A stretch of 64,000 nucleotides of DNA from Neckera pumila. Its lineage: Eukaryota; Streptophyta; Bryopsida; Hypnales; Neckeraceae. Position numbers and translations under genes: made by a program. The notes beneath the pieces were generated by a model, which worked only from the letters and a program-made list of their open reading frames with translations, ran no database searches and was not told the DNA's origin. The stretch's first letter is position 1, and each line of letters begins with the position of its first letter. Shown here piece after piece: positions 1 to 11,400 of the stretch. Where the stretch lies: positions 2,854,501 to 2,918,500 of the forward strand of contig OZ018411.1 of NCBI GenBank assembly GCA_963969595.1. Direction: 5' to 3'.

Positions 1-86
1 ATAGGAGTGCAAAGGCAAGCTCTTGAGAATATTCGAAGAGAAGACAGGGTATTCCCAGCCCAAGCTCGAAGAATCAGGAGGTGAAA

Positions 87-265
87 ATGACAAAGGAGCC
101 AGCACATCCATTAATTGATAAGCTTTGGAAATTAGAGATGGCGCTAATAGTTGAACAGGTGCAACAAATAAGGGAGGCTAGAGAAGAGATCAACCTAAAA
201 ATGGTGTTAGGTAGGTTTGTTGGACCATTACTAGGGTATGTAGTGATATAGAAAATCCTCACAGG
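87..265 (+). pseudogene. LINE ORF1, N-terminal piece
   Basis: An ATG at 87 opens a frame beginning MTKEPAHPLIDKLWKLEMAL. It runs through a charged, probably helical stretch (VEQVQQIREAREEINLK) and then VGRF/VGPLLGYVV-like sequence, as expected at the start of a DUF4283-like ORF1 nucleic-acid-binding protein. One in-frame TAG lies at about 249. The frame continues after the CACTA insertion at 17494 (KILTG then HFQDSMKAV). An in-frame stop lies upstream of 87, so this ATG is the likely start. Function (RNA/DNA binding in the LINE particle) is inferred from the family. Confidence 0.7.
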
Positions 266-429
266 CACTACTAGAAAATGTGGATCCAAATCAACAAAAC
301 TTCAACATTTTTTTGTTGCTCTAGGCACTGGATTGACCGTTTCCACACTTTGTGGAGGTTTCTGTTAGATTTGCTTGGAACCTTGGCTCCTTGCTGTTGA
401 TTATGGTACTATATCAGATACTATTTGCA

Positions 430-840
430 TCTTAAATTTTAGACCCTAATCCCATAAATGCATGGGTGGACGCATGGCCGTGGTCGACCTCCACAGTGAT
501 ACCTTCAAAGCCGGGGCTCTCAGGTTCTATGATCCACCCCAAAAATGCGCAAGTTGCACAATTTGTTGAGCTTTTGGGCTTGGACCACACCTCCAGTGAC
601 GATGAGGAGAGCTTTGGTATTTGGGATGTCAAGCAATTCGTTTTCAAGACCGCACAGGGGACTTGCTGTTGTTCAAGACAATCACCCAGATCATAATACT
701 TTGTCAATCTTGTGGAGGTATGGCACCAGCTTGTGGAAAATGCAAACATATATCAATGTAAGTATGGTAGGTAGAATGAAGCCTCTGGCGCTACACAAAG
801 ACCCCCTCTCGGCTTTGATACTAAAATTAGGATTTTGAAG
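430..840 (+). pseudogene. FCLY: Farnesylcysteine lyase (prenylcysteine oxidase) fragment, N-terminal part
   Basis: Farnesylcysteine lyase is an FAD-dependent enzyme that oxidatively releases farnesal from farnesylcysteine during turnover of prenylated proteins. This piece holds the end of the FAD-binding region: GGRMAVVDLHSDTFKAGA at about 463-517. After a frameshift near 520 it continues GSMIHPKNAQVAQFVELLGL, matching the plant motif FEAGGSxLHPKNxHVxxFV. Then come SFGIWD and, after a second frameshift near 650, LSILWRYGTSLWKMQTYIN, matching the plant RYGxSLxxMxxFI segment. The extreme N-terminus with the GxGxxG dinucleotide fold is missing. The rest of the gene lies at 5870-7472, on the far side of a CCT-motif pseudogene. 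Frameshifts and its position inside a transposon show it is a captured, decayed copy. Confidence 0.8.
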
Positions 841-1398
841 GCCTAGGATTTGGTGGTTATCTTCTACAATTTGGATTTAAAGTCTATAGAGGTGCTAGAT
901 TGGGTCGGTGTTGTCTTCCTGCACGTTTTTTATTGTGGTTATACTTGTTCAAAACGTCTCATCTCAAGAGCCCCTTACCACTAATTGTCAAGTTTTTCAA
1001 TTTGAAATCAATTAGCTAACACGAAAGTAGTACTGGTTTAGTGTTATTTTAATGGATTTATTGTTTAATTAAAAATTGATTTTTAATCAAGTATACTTGA
1101 AAGCTTACATTGATCGTTATTGTTTGGTGTTGGATTGCCAGTTTCGATGATTCTGTTGAGATGAATAGGCTTAGATATGTTTTACTTTTGTCCTGGGTGT
1201 TGAGTTTCTTCTTCCGCAAATCTTTTGTAGTGCAGCATGTTGGTTAGCAAACTCGAATTGCAATTTGATCTTTCCTATTGAGTTACAATGGTCGAGACTC
1301 TGTTGAAGTCTGCGGTGATAGAACTAAAGAAATGCTCCAAATGAGATAGCATTGCTTAGTTGCTGCATTAGAATCACAAGTGTTGCATCCCATGTGAG

Positions 1399-4300
1399 AT
1401 GACTGACCCTATTGCGGTGTTTTTCCACCAGGATGGCACGTTTAACGGCATTATAGGACCCGATATGACCTCCTTCAAGAGTCGAGATATTTTCAAAGCC
1501 ACAAACGTGAATGGGGAGTCTTTTGTAGACGAGGAGGAGGCAAAGTGTGAACTCAATTCTAGTATTCATCAGGAACCCATAGCATCAACTAACGATGGAG
1601 TAGTAGCAGCAGCAACACCTTATTCCAATGAAGTTAATTACGTTTTCAACAAGCCGACCTTAGACCTAGAGGGTCTGGGGGCATGGCCTATGGTATCTCC
1701 GAGCTTTACTTGCAAAGCAATGGGATGGAATCTGTCTCCACTAGTCCTTTACTGTCCCCCTCCTTGAAGAAGCTCAACGAGTTAACTCTCGGTCAGATGA
1801 CATCATCTTATGGGATGCAACAACCCTTGTTTTCACGGGCAATGGCTGTGAGCACTGGAGCCACAAAGCCTGTGTTTGTGTCGTCCTCCAACATTGCCTG
1901 TAGTGGTGAAATCACAGGCAACGATGGAATGACGCGATTTGGAAGCTTTTGATGGCAAACAACAACAATATGATTATTTCCTAGAGCAATGGTTCTTCTG
2001 ATGGGAAGGAGCAAGTTGAAAGGCTCGTGGAAAATGGAATGAAATTGGCGTAGGAGCAGAAGCAGTATTTCAATGTGGGATGCAACTGGAGCGTGGAGTG
2101 GATGCAACTGCCAACTTCATAGATTAGGTATGGTATTCTTGTCCATTAAAATTCCTCAAGTTGTATCAATTTATTGGTGCTTTGAATCACAACACTCTTT
2201 GCCGAGCTTGAAATGTGCCTTGCTTAAAATAATGGAGTGATGAACATGCGTACACTTTTAACTTAGCTTTTGCAACCTTTCCTTCACCTTAGCAGATGCT
2301 TCAAAGGAACGTATTTGGAAGATAACTTCACGTGTGTTACTTTTTGCATGTGTTGCTCCATGTGCGAGCGTTTCCAAAAAGTATGTTTGCTTCAAGTTTG
2401 ACCTCCTGATGTTGTGACAATTGCAAGTCTATTCTTTGCTTCAAAATTTGATTTGACTTTATTATTTTCTGGTATAATTCTACTCAGGAAACACCCTGGG
2501 TACGTTGTGGAGAGATGCTTGTTTGAAGGGATCATGTCCCTGAGGAGCACCCATCTCATCATTGTGCACATTTGTAGTGGTGGTCGATGAGTCAGTTTGG
2601 CAGGACATGTATATTTTATTCTCGTTATGGATTTTCAGTAGTGTCAAGGACGTATTTAAAATGAAGTTGTACTATCCCCTTTCAAATGAAAATGAATTAC
2701 TTTTCATGCAAACTTACTTCCAAAGTAGAAAATAATTTTGATGAGTGCCCTGCAGGTGGATGGAGATGGGGATGGGATGAGCCTTTCTTTCAAATGACTC
2801 GACCATATATGCAGCGAAGCTTTAGCAATCATGCATTAGGCCAGTGGGCACCCCACCACCCTCTTCTACAAACGGGATGAATGGCTGACCATCACAGACC
2901 GACCATTCCAGTGGAATGACAAGTCGAGTAGCACGCCTACAGCCTAACCTGGCTGAGTTTCAAAGCATGCGCCCCATAATGCGTCATGTCTACAATGCTC
3001 ATGACATCCAGGTAAATAGCCTTCAGGAAGCTTGACGCTATTAGCACTTCAACCAATACTAAAGAGTGTGCTTTCATTGGGATATCATGCTATAGAGCTC
3101 ACTGGATAGACTACTTTAAGCCAAATTCTTCTGAGGTCAAGTTTTTTTCTCACTCAGTGGATGACGGTTTCTTTTGCAATCATTCAAATTGGAGGGTTGT
3201 AGATGAAGGGATAGTAGACAACCCCATTTTTGTTCAAAGATCAGTGACCGTTGACGTTTAGCCCAAATCATGCTTGCATCTAATTTTTACGAATTGAAGA
3301 CCAAGTAAGTGTATCAGAGTCAGGGTTTTAGAATTTTCTACCTTAGATATAGCAAAATTTGAGGCTAGATTTGTCTACATGTTGAGAACCAGTTGATGGT
3401 GCATTGTTTTGGATTCAAAACATTGGCTATTTTGGATGTGGCCTAAATTCTGATCAAATTTTGGCCTCGTTTTTGAACAGAAATCATAGTTCATTTGACT
3501 TTTGGTTGGTTTGTGCTGTGCAAACCTTGAATGGAATGCAAGGTAGCCCGAGCGGAGGCACATCTCCCAATTTCGATGAGGGGAATTATAGGTTTGGGAA
3601 ATATAGCATGGAGGAGTGCAAAATAAGGATACATAGGTATCAACAGAAGCACACCAGCGCAATTTCAACAAAAAAATAAAGGTGTTTTCTTTGGGATCTT
3701 TTTACAAATCAGTTGCTGCAGTCGCTCCTATGTTTTATGACCGAAGGTTGGTCAGTCTAATTTGGTATATGGGTGATTGCAAGATTGACTTGTACTATTT
3801 GTTGCGTTTGGCTGATTTTTTCGGGAGTACTTTAAAATTAGAAAATTAATTTTTTTTAAATTCAAAAAATATGACTAATATATATATACCTTTAAGACAA
3901 AGGTTCCCATGGAAGGAATTTCATAGGAAAATTCTCTAAGTAGGAGAGCTTGAAAAGTGCTAAGCCACAAGAAAATACATACCTTCATGTTAAATTAGGG
4001 AAAAATAGTAAAAATAAGTAAATACACAAAATCAAAATTGGCCATTTGCAACAGCTCTATGGAGATGGTCCTTCACCAAAAAAACCACCAAAATAATGTT
4101 TTATGTGTTTTGAAATGCAAGCAGAAAGAAGCTCACTTTGTAGACTTCCACACTACACAAAATTAACTTTTTTTAGAATCCCTCTCTTGAAGAGCTAGAA
4201 GTCTACTAGAAGACCATCTCATCCAAATTTCAGCTCCAAGTTCGTTTTTTTGGGTCCAAAATAGTATTAAAAAACCCCAATTTGGCAAAAATGACATGAA

Positions 4301-4750
4301 ATTGGGGGCTATTTTTATATAGTAAAACATTTATGAAAATTGCAAAAAAATTAAAAAAGATGTATAATGGTCATGAGCACCTTCCCTATAAATGTTAAGT
4401 CATTTGGATCTAAAATGCAAAAGTTATGTCCAAAAAACAAATCAACATGCAAGGTGTGACACAAAATAGGACAGGTCATTCTTGCAATCACTCATATTCT
4501 AGAAAGAAGGTCTAGATTGAAAGCAAGGAAGACATAGTGAATATCTCAACTAACTGAGACTAGTTGACTTGGTGAATGTTTGACACTAAACTCTTATGGA
4601 TTTTTGGCAAATTCCTTTTAGTACTCTTGTCACAAAACTTTGGCAGATAGCTGCCCCCGAGTGCAAGTGCGGTTTGCAAAGAACATGGATGATGGTATTC
4701 CGATCATTGTTCTTGGACGAAGTAAGCGCAAAGATGATGACAAGGAGGAG
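1399..4750 (+). pseudogene. CCT-motif family protein, captured pseudogene
   Basis: The first exon-like frame opens at ATG 1399 (TDPIAVFFHQDGTF) and shifts frame near 1685 (AYGISELYLQSNGMESVS). It ends before a donor-like site at about 2127. A second exon runs from an AG at 2755 to a GT at 3012 and contains RVARLQPNLAEFQSMRPIMR and HVYNAHDIQ. The third, about 3525-3679, holds NFDEGNYRFGKYSMEECK then RIHRYQQKH, followed one base out of frame by QRNFNKKIK and a GT. The last, 4622-4750, begins YSCHKTLADSCPRVQVRFAK and ends at gag|gt. Together these give a full CCT motif (consensus RxxRYRxKRxxRNFxKKIxYxCRKxLAxxRPRxxGRFxK), split by an intron after KKIK. The layout resembles CONSTANS/CMF-type genes such as At1g04500, which are nuclear regulators. 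A further exon-like stretch follows at 4915-5095. Frameshifts make it non-functional. Confidence 0.75.
3150..3320. repeat. Dispersed repeat shared with formamidase intron 6
   Basis: The stretch containing tttcttttgcaatcattcaa, then gaagggata, gttcaaaga.cagtg and gaattgaagaccaa, is clearly similar, in order, to 60420-60580 in the last intron of the formamidase gene. It lies in the intron between the second and third CCT exons. The family is unknown and I could not define termini. Confidence 0.5.
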
Positions 4751-5869
4751 GTATACGTTTGTGTCCTCTTTTTTGTTCAATATACATATTAGTTAGTCAT
4801 GGATTCAAGTTTGAGTAGACCATCAGCCTAAATAAAATTTTGCTTCATTCTAACTGTTTGTTGGTTAATTTGGTTCTATTTTTTTCCTATTTTTTGTTTC
4901 TTCTCAAGTGCAAAACTACAAATTAGCTTGAAGAGATGCAAATCTCGGCCTGGATGCTAAATTAGTGGGTTTGGAGGCATGGTGATTTGCATACCAATGG
5001 AAGAAAAGCCAATGGATGCCATTTCGACAACTCTTCAAGAGAGTATTCTGATATGCTAACTTCCATCAAAGTTGAGCAGCGCCCAACCAATAGTATGTAA
5101 ATTGGCACTTGCAAGATTTTGCTGTTACGATGAGTTGGTTGAACTTCTAACATCTTTCGTCAACTTCAATGCTGTTACATTATAGTACTGGTATCTATCG
5201 AGCCTTCCAAGCGGGTGCGCTTGGTGTTTGGAAGAGGGATGGGCACATTCCGAATTATCTCTACCGCTCTGGTAGTTCTACGCTTTCAGCATGTTATAGA
5301 ACAAGGGTTAGAAAAGCCTTTTCACTGAGTGCGTATTGTATACTGGTAGTGAATGAGTGTTTAAGCATTGAAGTCAAGTTAGATGAGAGCAAGGCACGTT
5401 GCAAATGAAGTTGCAAAGTGGAAATTGCACGTGGTCCCAACAAGAGGCAAAAATTAGAATATGCTGTAATTACTGAATGTGGCAGAAAATCAAGGCCATT
5501 TGTAAAATGTCAGGGAATAGTTTGTCAGAAATACTAGTGCGAGTTGTTTTGGTTTTTTATTACCTTGAATGGGAACTAGCAGTGACTCACTTGTAGAATT
5601 TCAGGTTAATTCCTGCTCTCTGCATCTGGTATATGTTTCCATGCTTGAACCAAATTTGGAAGGGCAGAAGGTGTGAAGGGCAGCTCAGAAGTTTGCTAGG
5701 ATATTTTTTCATATGTTAGTAACTTTTAGTGTGTAGTGAGCGAGTCTCACATTTGGCAGTGACTCACATGTTGGCTAGTACACTAAAATGGCACCAAAAT
5801 GTGCATTTGTCGTATCTTAGTTTTAAGGAATTTCAAGTGCTTGTAAGATTTGCTTAATCTGCATGTTCT

Positions 5870-7472
5870 TTGCTAGAATTAACAAGGGATGTTAGACAAG
5901 TGGATGGTGCCTCACTTGACGACACTTGACAAGGATTGTCCAGCCTTTGATTCTATGGAGGGAATGCTAAAATGGGTGAATCTTGATGACGGCACGCAGT
6001 ATACTTTTGAAGAGTTGCTCCAAAATGTCGGCCTTTCCCAGCTCTTGATTGATGAGCTCATCACAGGTATTGCCTGCCTCACTTTGATACCCTTGCTTTT
6101 TATGTTGTATATTTCTAGTATATTTTTGGTTTATATCGAATTTTGCATAATTATGTCATTGACAAGGCATAATCCTCTCTTCTTTGTCACGTGGCATACT
6201 GCATTCGGAAAAGAGGAGGGCTTAGAGTTGGAACTGCTATCTTCTTGATTTGATTTTGTACACAATTGAATGAATGCTAGGAGATCCGAGTTGATTATTG
6301 GACTTTTCCTTCTCCTTCAAACTTCATGAAGATCGTCCAATCTTGAAGATTCATGCCTCAAAGAGTGTAGAGAGAATGGGGTTATGACTATAAGTCTCCT
6401 ATTTTCCAATGCAAATCAATTATGGCCAAAATGTGAGCATAAGTGGATTGGCAAGCGGAGTCTCACTTGCTGGAGTACAAGGGGGTTGTGGGCCGTAGTT
6501 GGCGGAAACTGGCAATTAGCAACAGTCTAATTCACTATACAAACATATCTCTTTCCTTGAACCATGAGGGAATTTGGTCATTGTTGTCGACAGAAAATAT
6601 GAAGCGGGCTCTGAAGGAGAGTGTCACTTGCGATGTTGTTATTATAACAATTTCTTTGGAATGAATCCAAGATACTCTTTACACCGACAGTCAACCTTGT
6701 CAAGCGCCACATGCAATATACTTTCACCACATAGAGATGTCCCTAAACCCAAATGCATTGGTTCAGGGATTGTTGAACTTGGTATAAGCTTTCAACAAAA
6801 ACGTTGGTTCTTTATCTTTGAGTTCATCAGTTAAGGGCAGCTTTCATGTTCACATTTGAGATGATTGGGAACCCTCTTTCTAAAGTTGCAAATGCTCATG
6901 GCAGGATTACTTCGGCTCAACAAGTGAAAATATTTCAGAGCTGATTGGAACGAAGGAGGATCCAAACAATCCATTTCTTGTCAATCAACATTCTTAAATT
7001 GTATAATGCAACCAATAGAACTTATAAGGTCTTTTCTCGAGCTCCGTTGTCGGACAAGATATAAGAACTTCTTTTCAAGTAACGCACACTAGATGAACTT
7101 TTATTTCAATATCAAAGCTATTTTTGTAATGGCCCTTGTAAATGAACACGAATTCTATGTTAACCTAATAGTGGGATGGGAACTTGGGCCAATGAATATG
7201 GGTATGCATGATTTCAGCACCAACGGGAGCACTATTTGCATTGAAGGACTGCTTATCCGCACCCCACAGCAGCAGAGTAATTCTCTCCTTACATCCTAGA
7301 TGACAAGCACCTGTATTACATCAACTCTTTCAAAAATTCCTCCAATGCCATTGAGACAGTGACCGTTTCAACCCAAAATGTGGCTTGCCATCTCTTGTCC
7401 TGTCTCTCGGATGGGCCCTTGCAAACACATCCGAGCAAGATTAAGGAGGAGATTCTGGTTGATGATGTTTAA
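5870..7472 (+). pseudogene. FCLY: Farnesylcysteine lyase fragment, central and C-terminal parts
   Basis: The exon at about 5889-6066 reads CPAFDSMEGMLKW and LLQNVGLSQLLIDELITG before a donor (cacag|gtattg). The next, about 6407-6530, has INYGQNVSISGLASGVSLAG, a one-base frameshift near 6488, then LWAVVGGNWQLA, matching the strongly conserved INYGQSVxISGLAGAVSLAG and LWxVEGGNWQMA blocks of plant FCLY. LIHYTNISLSLNHE and CDVVII follow. The region at about 6903-6995 gives DYFGSTSENISELIGTKEDP, and about 6985-7060 gives ILKLYNATNRTYKVFSRAP. The last block, from about 7289, is YILDDKHLYYINSFKNSSNA then IETVTVSTQNVA, ending at a TAA at 7470-7472. The order and spacing match the whole family C-terminus. 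Several frame breaks make it a pseudogene. Confidence 0.85.
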
Positions 7473-7532
7473 TTGTTGGATGAGCTTCTTGTTATTTCTT
7501 CTCTTGACAAGTTGTAAAATTGTGGTTTGGAA

Positions 7533-7681
7533 CTGCTTCCTTTAGTGCTGCTAGCAAATGATGCCCTAACCGAGCAAGAGCATGTAGAATTCGCTGTGAT
7601 ATGGTTGCTATTGAAGTCCTACAACATTGTGCAAAAGAGCTTGAAGGATTGTGTTCCAAAAGCCATCAAGTAGTATTTGGT
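7533..7681 (+). pseudogene. Dynamin-related protein (DRP3-like) GED fragment
   Basis: One frame reads DALTEQEHVEFAVIWLLLKS, then YNIVQKSLKDCVPKAIK, an in-frame TAG, and YLV at a donor site (ttg|gtaagatc). This matches the GTPase effector domain of DRP3-type dynamins (LTEQExVEIxVTKLLLxSYYDIVRKNIEDxVPKAIMHFLV), which drive mitochondrial and peroxisomal fission. Only this exon is recognisable; the GTPase domain is absent from the window. It follows the FCLY stop by about 60 bases and has the same orientation, so the element carries pieces of at least three genes. A neighbouring exon-like piece (8160-8211, MSGAIIVKGIKGPSYKR, flanked by AG and GT) may belong to another gene. Confidence 0.7.
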
Positions 7682-9539
7682 AAGATCATTTTTGTTTAAC
7701 TTCATTGTACGCCTTTTCAAAGTTATCGTCTTCACTCTGTTTCAGCGGTTCAAAAGCCAACCGGAATGTGCTTGCAGTACTTTTAAATACACAGTATGAA
7801 CTCATGTTTAACATGGTATTTTCCCATGTTGTCATAAGTACCCAATTCAGAACCGTTACATACATATATTGACTTCTTAGCTTTGGAAACTAGGTAAAGT
7901 TTCAGAAGTTGGTCATTGCCTGTTAAAATAGCCTACCGATATATGTATCAAGTGTGGACAAGTCATTGAAAATGCCTCCTAGCTGCAATCTGTTGGTCAT
8001 TTAGTCTTTTTTAAATTTCTGATTTACAATGGATTGGCTTAGAGGTGCAATGCATCTTAAAACTACTAGCTACTCAACTTTGTTTGTCTCTTGTAGCCCT
8101 TCCAGCTCTATAGCCTTTCCTTTTTGTATTCTAATTTTTTGATGGACTTGGACTTGCAGGCATGAGCGGGGCGATTATTGTGAAGGGCATTAAAGGTCCA
8201 TCATACAAGAGGTAGGTATTTCTCCGTGCTTTGAATCTCTAAGAATGTCAGTGGAGTGGAAGTGGCTCTTACCACTACAATAAAAACAATGTTTTATGAC
8301 TGGAAAATATGACTGCAGTGAATCTGAAAATATGACTCACTTAGAAATCATCGTAGATGATTCACGCTGTGATTGGGTCTAGTCGTTACCAACGAATCGC
8401 TTCAGGCAGGAGTTATATTTGCAGTCATATGGGTTGGAGGGTATAATTAGCCAAAATTAGCCATATTTTGCCAACATGGCATATACGTTGACCATTTTTG
8501 ATACACCTGACTTTTTCTAGAGGTGCTCGGGCAAAAGCAAAAAAAATCCTACATGGCATATGACTGTGTGCAGTTATATTTTTGACTGACATGGAATATG
8601 ACTATAGTGAGTTATACTTTGACTAACTCGGCATATGACTATAGTTAGTCATATTCTTTGTTGATGTGAGTATGACCCTTAAGAGTCATATTTTTTGCTA
8701 TTGTAAAACATAACTCTTGAGAGTCATATTTTCTACTGAAAAATGACTTTTGTGAGTCATATTGTTGGATGATGTGGAATATGACCCTCGTGAGTCATGT
8801 TTTTTGTTGATTTGAAATGTGACTCTTATAAGTCATGTTTTTGGATGATGTGGTAGTTTATATGGAATGTTATTAATAATTTTATGATTGAATGTAGTCA
8901 TATTTTTAAAAGTTTTGAGTCACATTTTTGGCATAATTGTGAGAATCATGTGACTATAACCAATCAAATTTTCACCAAAATATTTTTTGAAATATAATTG
9001 AAGCAAGTGACATTCCAAGTAAGTGAATCACATTCTTAAATTTGTATGCGCGGTTTGTAATTGAGGTAATTGAGGCTAATGATAGTTTCCATCATAAACT
9101 AAAGTCACATTTTCTATACATTCTAAATGAACATGACGCATTGTAGTCATGCATTAATATGATTTAGCAGCTAAATAAAGACTCCATCCAATTAAAAAAT
9201 GAGTACATATGATTTTTGAGATGAACAAAAGACAGTCATATTAGAGAAAGAAAATGCAAGAAAGAATGTGACTCTTCTCAATCAAATTTATTAGTCACTA
9301 ACACAAAGCATATCACAATGGCATTCTATAAATGTATGTTCACACATTTATAAGACCTATATTCCTTACAAATATGTAAAGATGTCGCCTCTTTGGTGTT
9401 GCAAATAGCCTCCAATAACTTCATTCTAGCTTGGTGCCTATATATACAATCAAAGAGGTTAATTTTCAATGAAATGAACAATATAGCTCAACCTTCAAAG
9501 ATTTAAGGCAATATAAGTATGTTGCACAAGTTTAAGATA

Positions 9540-10124
9540 AAAAAAAAGTTATAACCACTATCTTTAGAAAATTGCAAATAAATAAGAAGAAAAAATAACA
9601 ATGGTAATAGAAAGAACAAGAAGCAAAAGGTGGCAAGTACTTAGAGGTAACAACAAGCAAGAGGTAAGATGCAACAAGATACAACAAAAAACAAAAAGAA
9701 ACAAGAACTAAGTTGCAACAACAAACAACAAGAAACACAAGTTAAGATACAAGAAAATGCAACAAATAAGAAGAAAAAGCAAGAACTAAGATGCAACTAG
9801 AAATAACAAGAAGCATGAATTAAGATGCAACAACAAGAAGTTAGAAGCAAGAACTAAAAAAGCAACAAGAGAAAACAAGAAGCAAAAACTAATAACTAAG
9901 AGATAACAAGAGGAAACTAAAAGCAAAGAGCAAGAACTAAGAAGCAAAAACTAAGAACTAAGAGATAACAAGAGGAAACGAAAAGTAAAGAGCACAAATT
10001 AAAAAGCAAAAAATAAGAACTAAGAGGTAACAAGAGGAAACTAAAAGTAAAGAGCACAAACTAAAGCAAAAACTAAGAACTAAGAGGTAACAAGAGGAAA
10101 CTAAAAGCAAAGAGCAAGAACTAA
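9540..10124. repeat. A-rich tandem array, 62-bp units, left part
   Basis: From about 9885 the sequence repeats a 62-bp unit beginning aactaagaggtaacaagagg and ending gcaaaaactaag, with small differences between copies. Upstream, from 9540, are shorter degenerate relatives (acaagaagcaagaactaaga). The array stops abruptly at the element III insertion and resumes at 12058. Long reading frames on the minus strand here (F/L/S/C-rich) are by-products of the repeat. Confidence 0.85.
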
Positions 10125-10620
10125 CACTATAAGAAACCCGTTGTTGTTTTTATGTCTGCCCAAAAACATGCAATGTCCAAGGCCTAACATACTATGTCCG
10201 CTGAGACATCAAGACGTTAAAGAAGAGGATTGCAGTTTAGGATAAATTTCCAAGGATGTTCCAGATGACTGTAGAAAATTTGAATGGAACCAATTGGTGT
10301 TCCCGAGGACATCAAAATTTTTGATGACATTTTTAAGGACTCACTGATGTCTAACAAGGTGTCCGCAAAAACATGGAAGGCCACGTCAGCTTTGGAGGGA
10401 AAATTTCAAGGAGGGTAATTTTTTGAAAATCACTTTTTCTTTGGATAAAAGTTTGACCAAGGTTAAAAAAAGGGATTGGGCAGCCTCCGGGTAGCTTTTG
10501 AAGGAAATAAGATGACGTGACATGTCACATGTAAATTAGTTGACGTGGCATAAAATTATGCTGATGTGGCATGCCACGTCAGCATAGTGGGGCTATCTCT
10601 TTGCGTTTTCTACACTTATT

Positions 10621-11222
10621 TTGGAGATGTCTAAATAGACGTAGAAATGTCACTGGAGACATCTTATAAAACGTTGAGATGTTTTCTTAGAGATCTTTGT
10701 AGACTTCTAGATGTTTCAGGAAACATATTCACAATTGGTATAACGTCTATGGAGACATCATTAGAGCGGCCTTTGAGACATACAAAAAACATCCTATTGG
10801 ACGTCTGTATGCTGCTCTACCAAAATTTAAATCCAGTGTTTTCAATGTCCCATAGAGTTTGTCTTCCCCTCTACCACTCCACTTGTATAAAGAGCCCATC
10901 TTTGCCTTTTTTACATTTGCATTGGAGATGTCTAAGTAGACATAGAGATGTCACTAAAGACATCTTACAAAATGTTGAGGTGTTTTCTTGTATGTTTTTG
11001 TAGACTTCTAGATGTTTTAAGAAACATAGTCACAGTTGGTATAACATCTATAGAGACGTCATCAGAACGGCCTTTGAGACATGCAAAAAACATCCTACTG
11101 AACGTCTGTGTGCTGCTCCACCAAAATTTAAATTTAGTGTTTTCAATATCCCATATAATTTGTCTTCCCCTCTACCACTCCACTTCTATAAAGTGCTCAT
11201 CTTTTCCCCTCCATAAACTCAC
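10621..11222. repeat. Direct duplication, two 301-bp copies
   Basis: ttggagatgtctaaatagac at about 10621 recurs as ttggagatgtctaagtagac at about 10922. The two copies stay similar throughout, ending gtcttcccctctaccactcc. Parallel open frames (10647 and 10948) result from the duplication and have no recognisable homology. Confidence 0.85.
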
Positions 11223-11236
11223 ATCAAGTAGCTTTT

Positions 11237-11400
11237 GAAGCCATGTGACATAATTGCCAATTATGATGTATTTTGTATGGCGTATTATGTATGATATATG
11301 ATGTATAATGTATGGTATATTATATATGGTGTATAATGTATGGTGTATTGTGTATGACATGTTATATTGGACATTATAACATGCATGAGGGACATCATAT
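11237..11400. repeat. Degenerate TA-rich short tandem repeats
   Basis: The motif tgtatggtatat/tgtataatgtatggtgtat recurs with variations, giving a purine-pyrimidine alternating stretch inside element III. There are no coding signals. Confidence 0.6.

Noticed and set aside
266..840. A separate small CACTA element using only the left end at 266
   Set aside because: The only right end with the same terminus and matching agg duplication is at 17490, and frame restoration of ORF1 supports that pairing.
430..7472. A functional farnesylcysteine lyase gene with a long intron
   Set aside because: Frameshifts break the conserved blocks, the N-terminal FAD-binding fold is missing, and the locus lies within a CACTA element inserted in a LINE.
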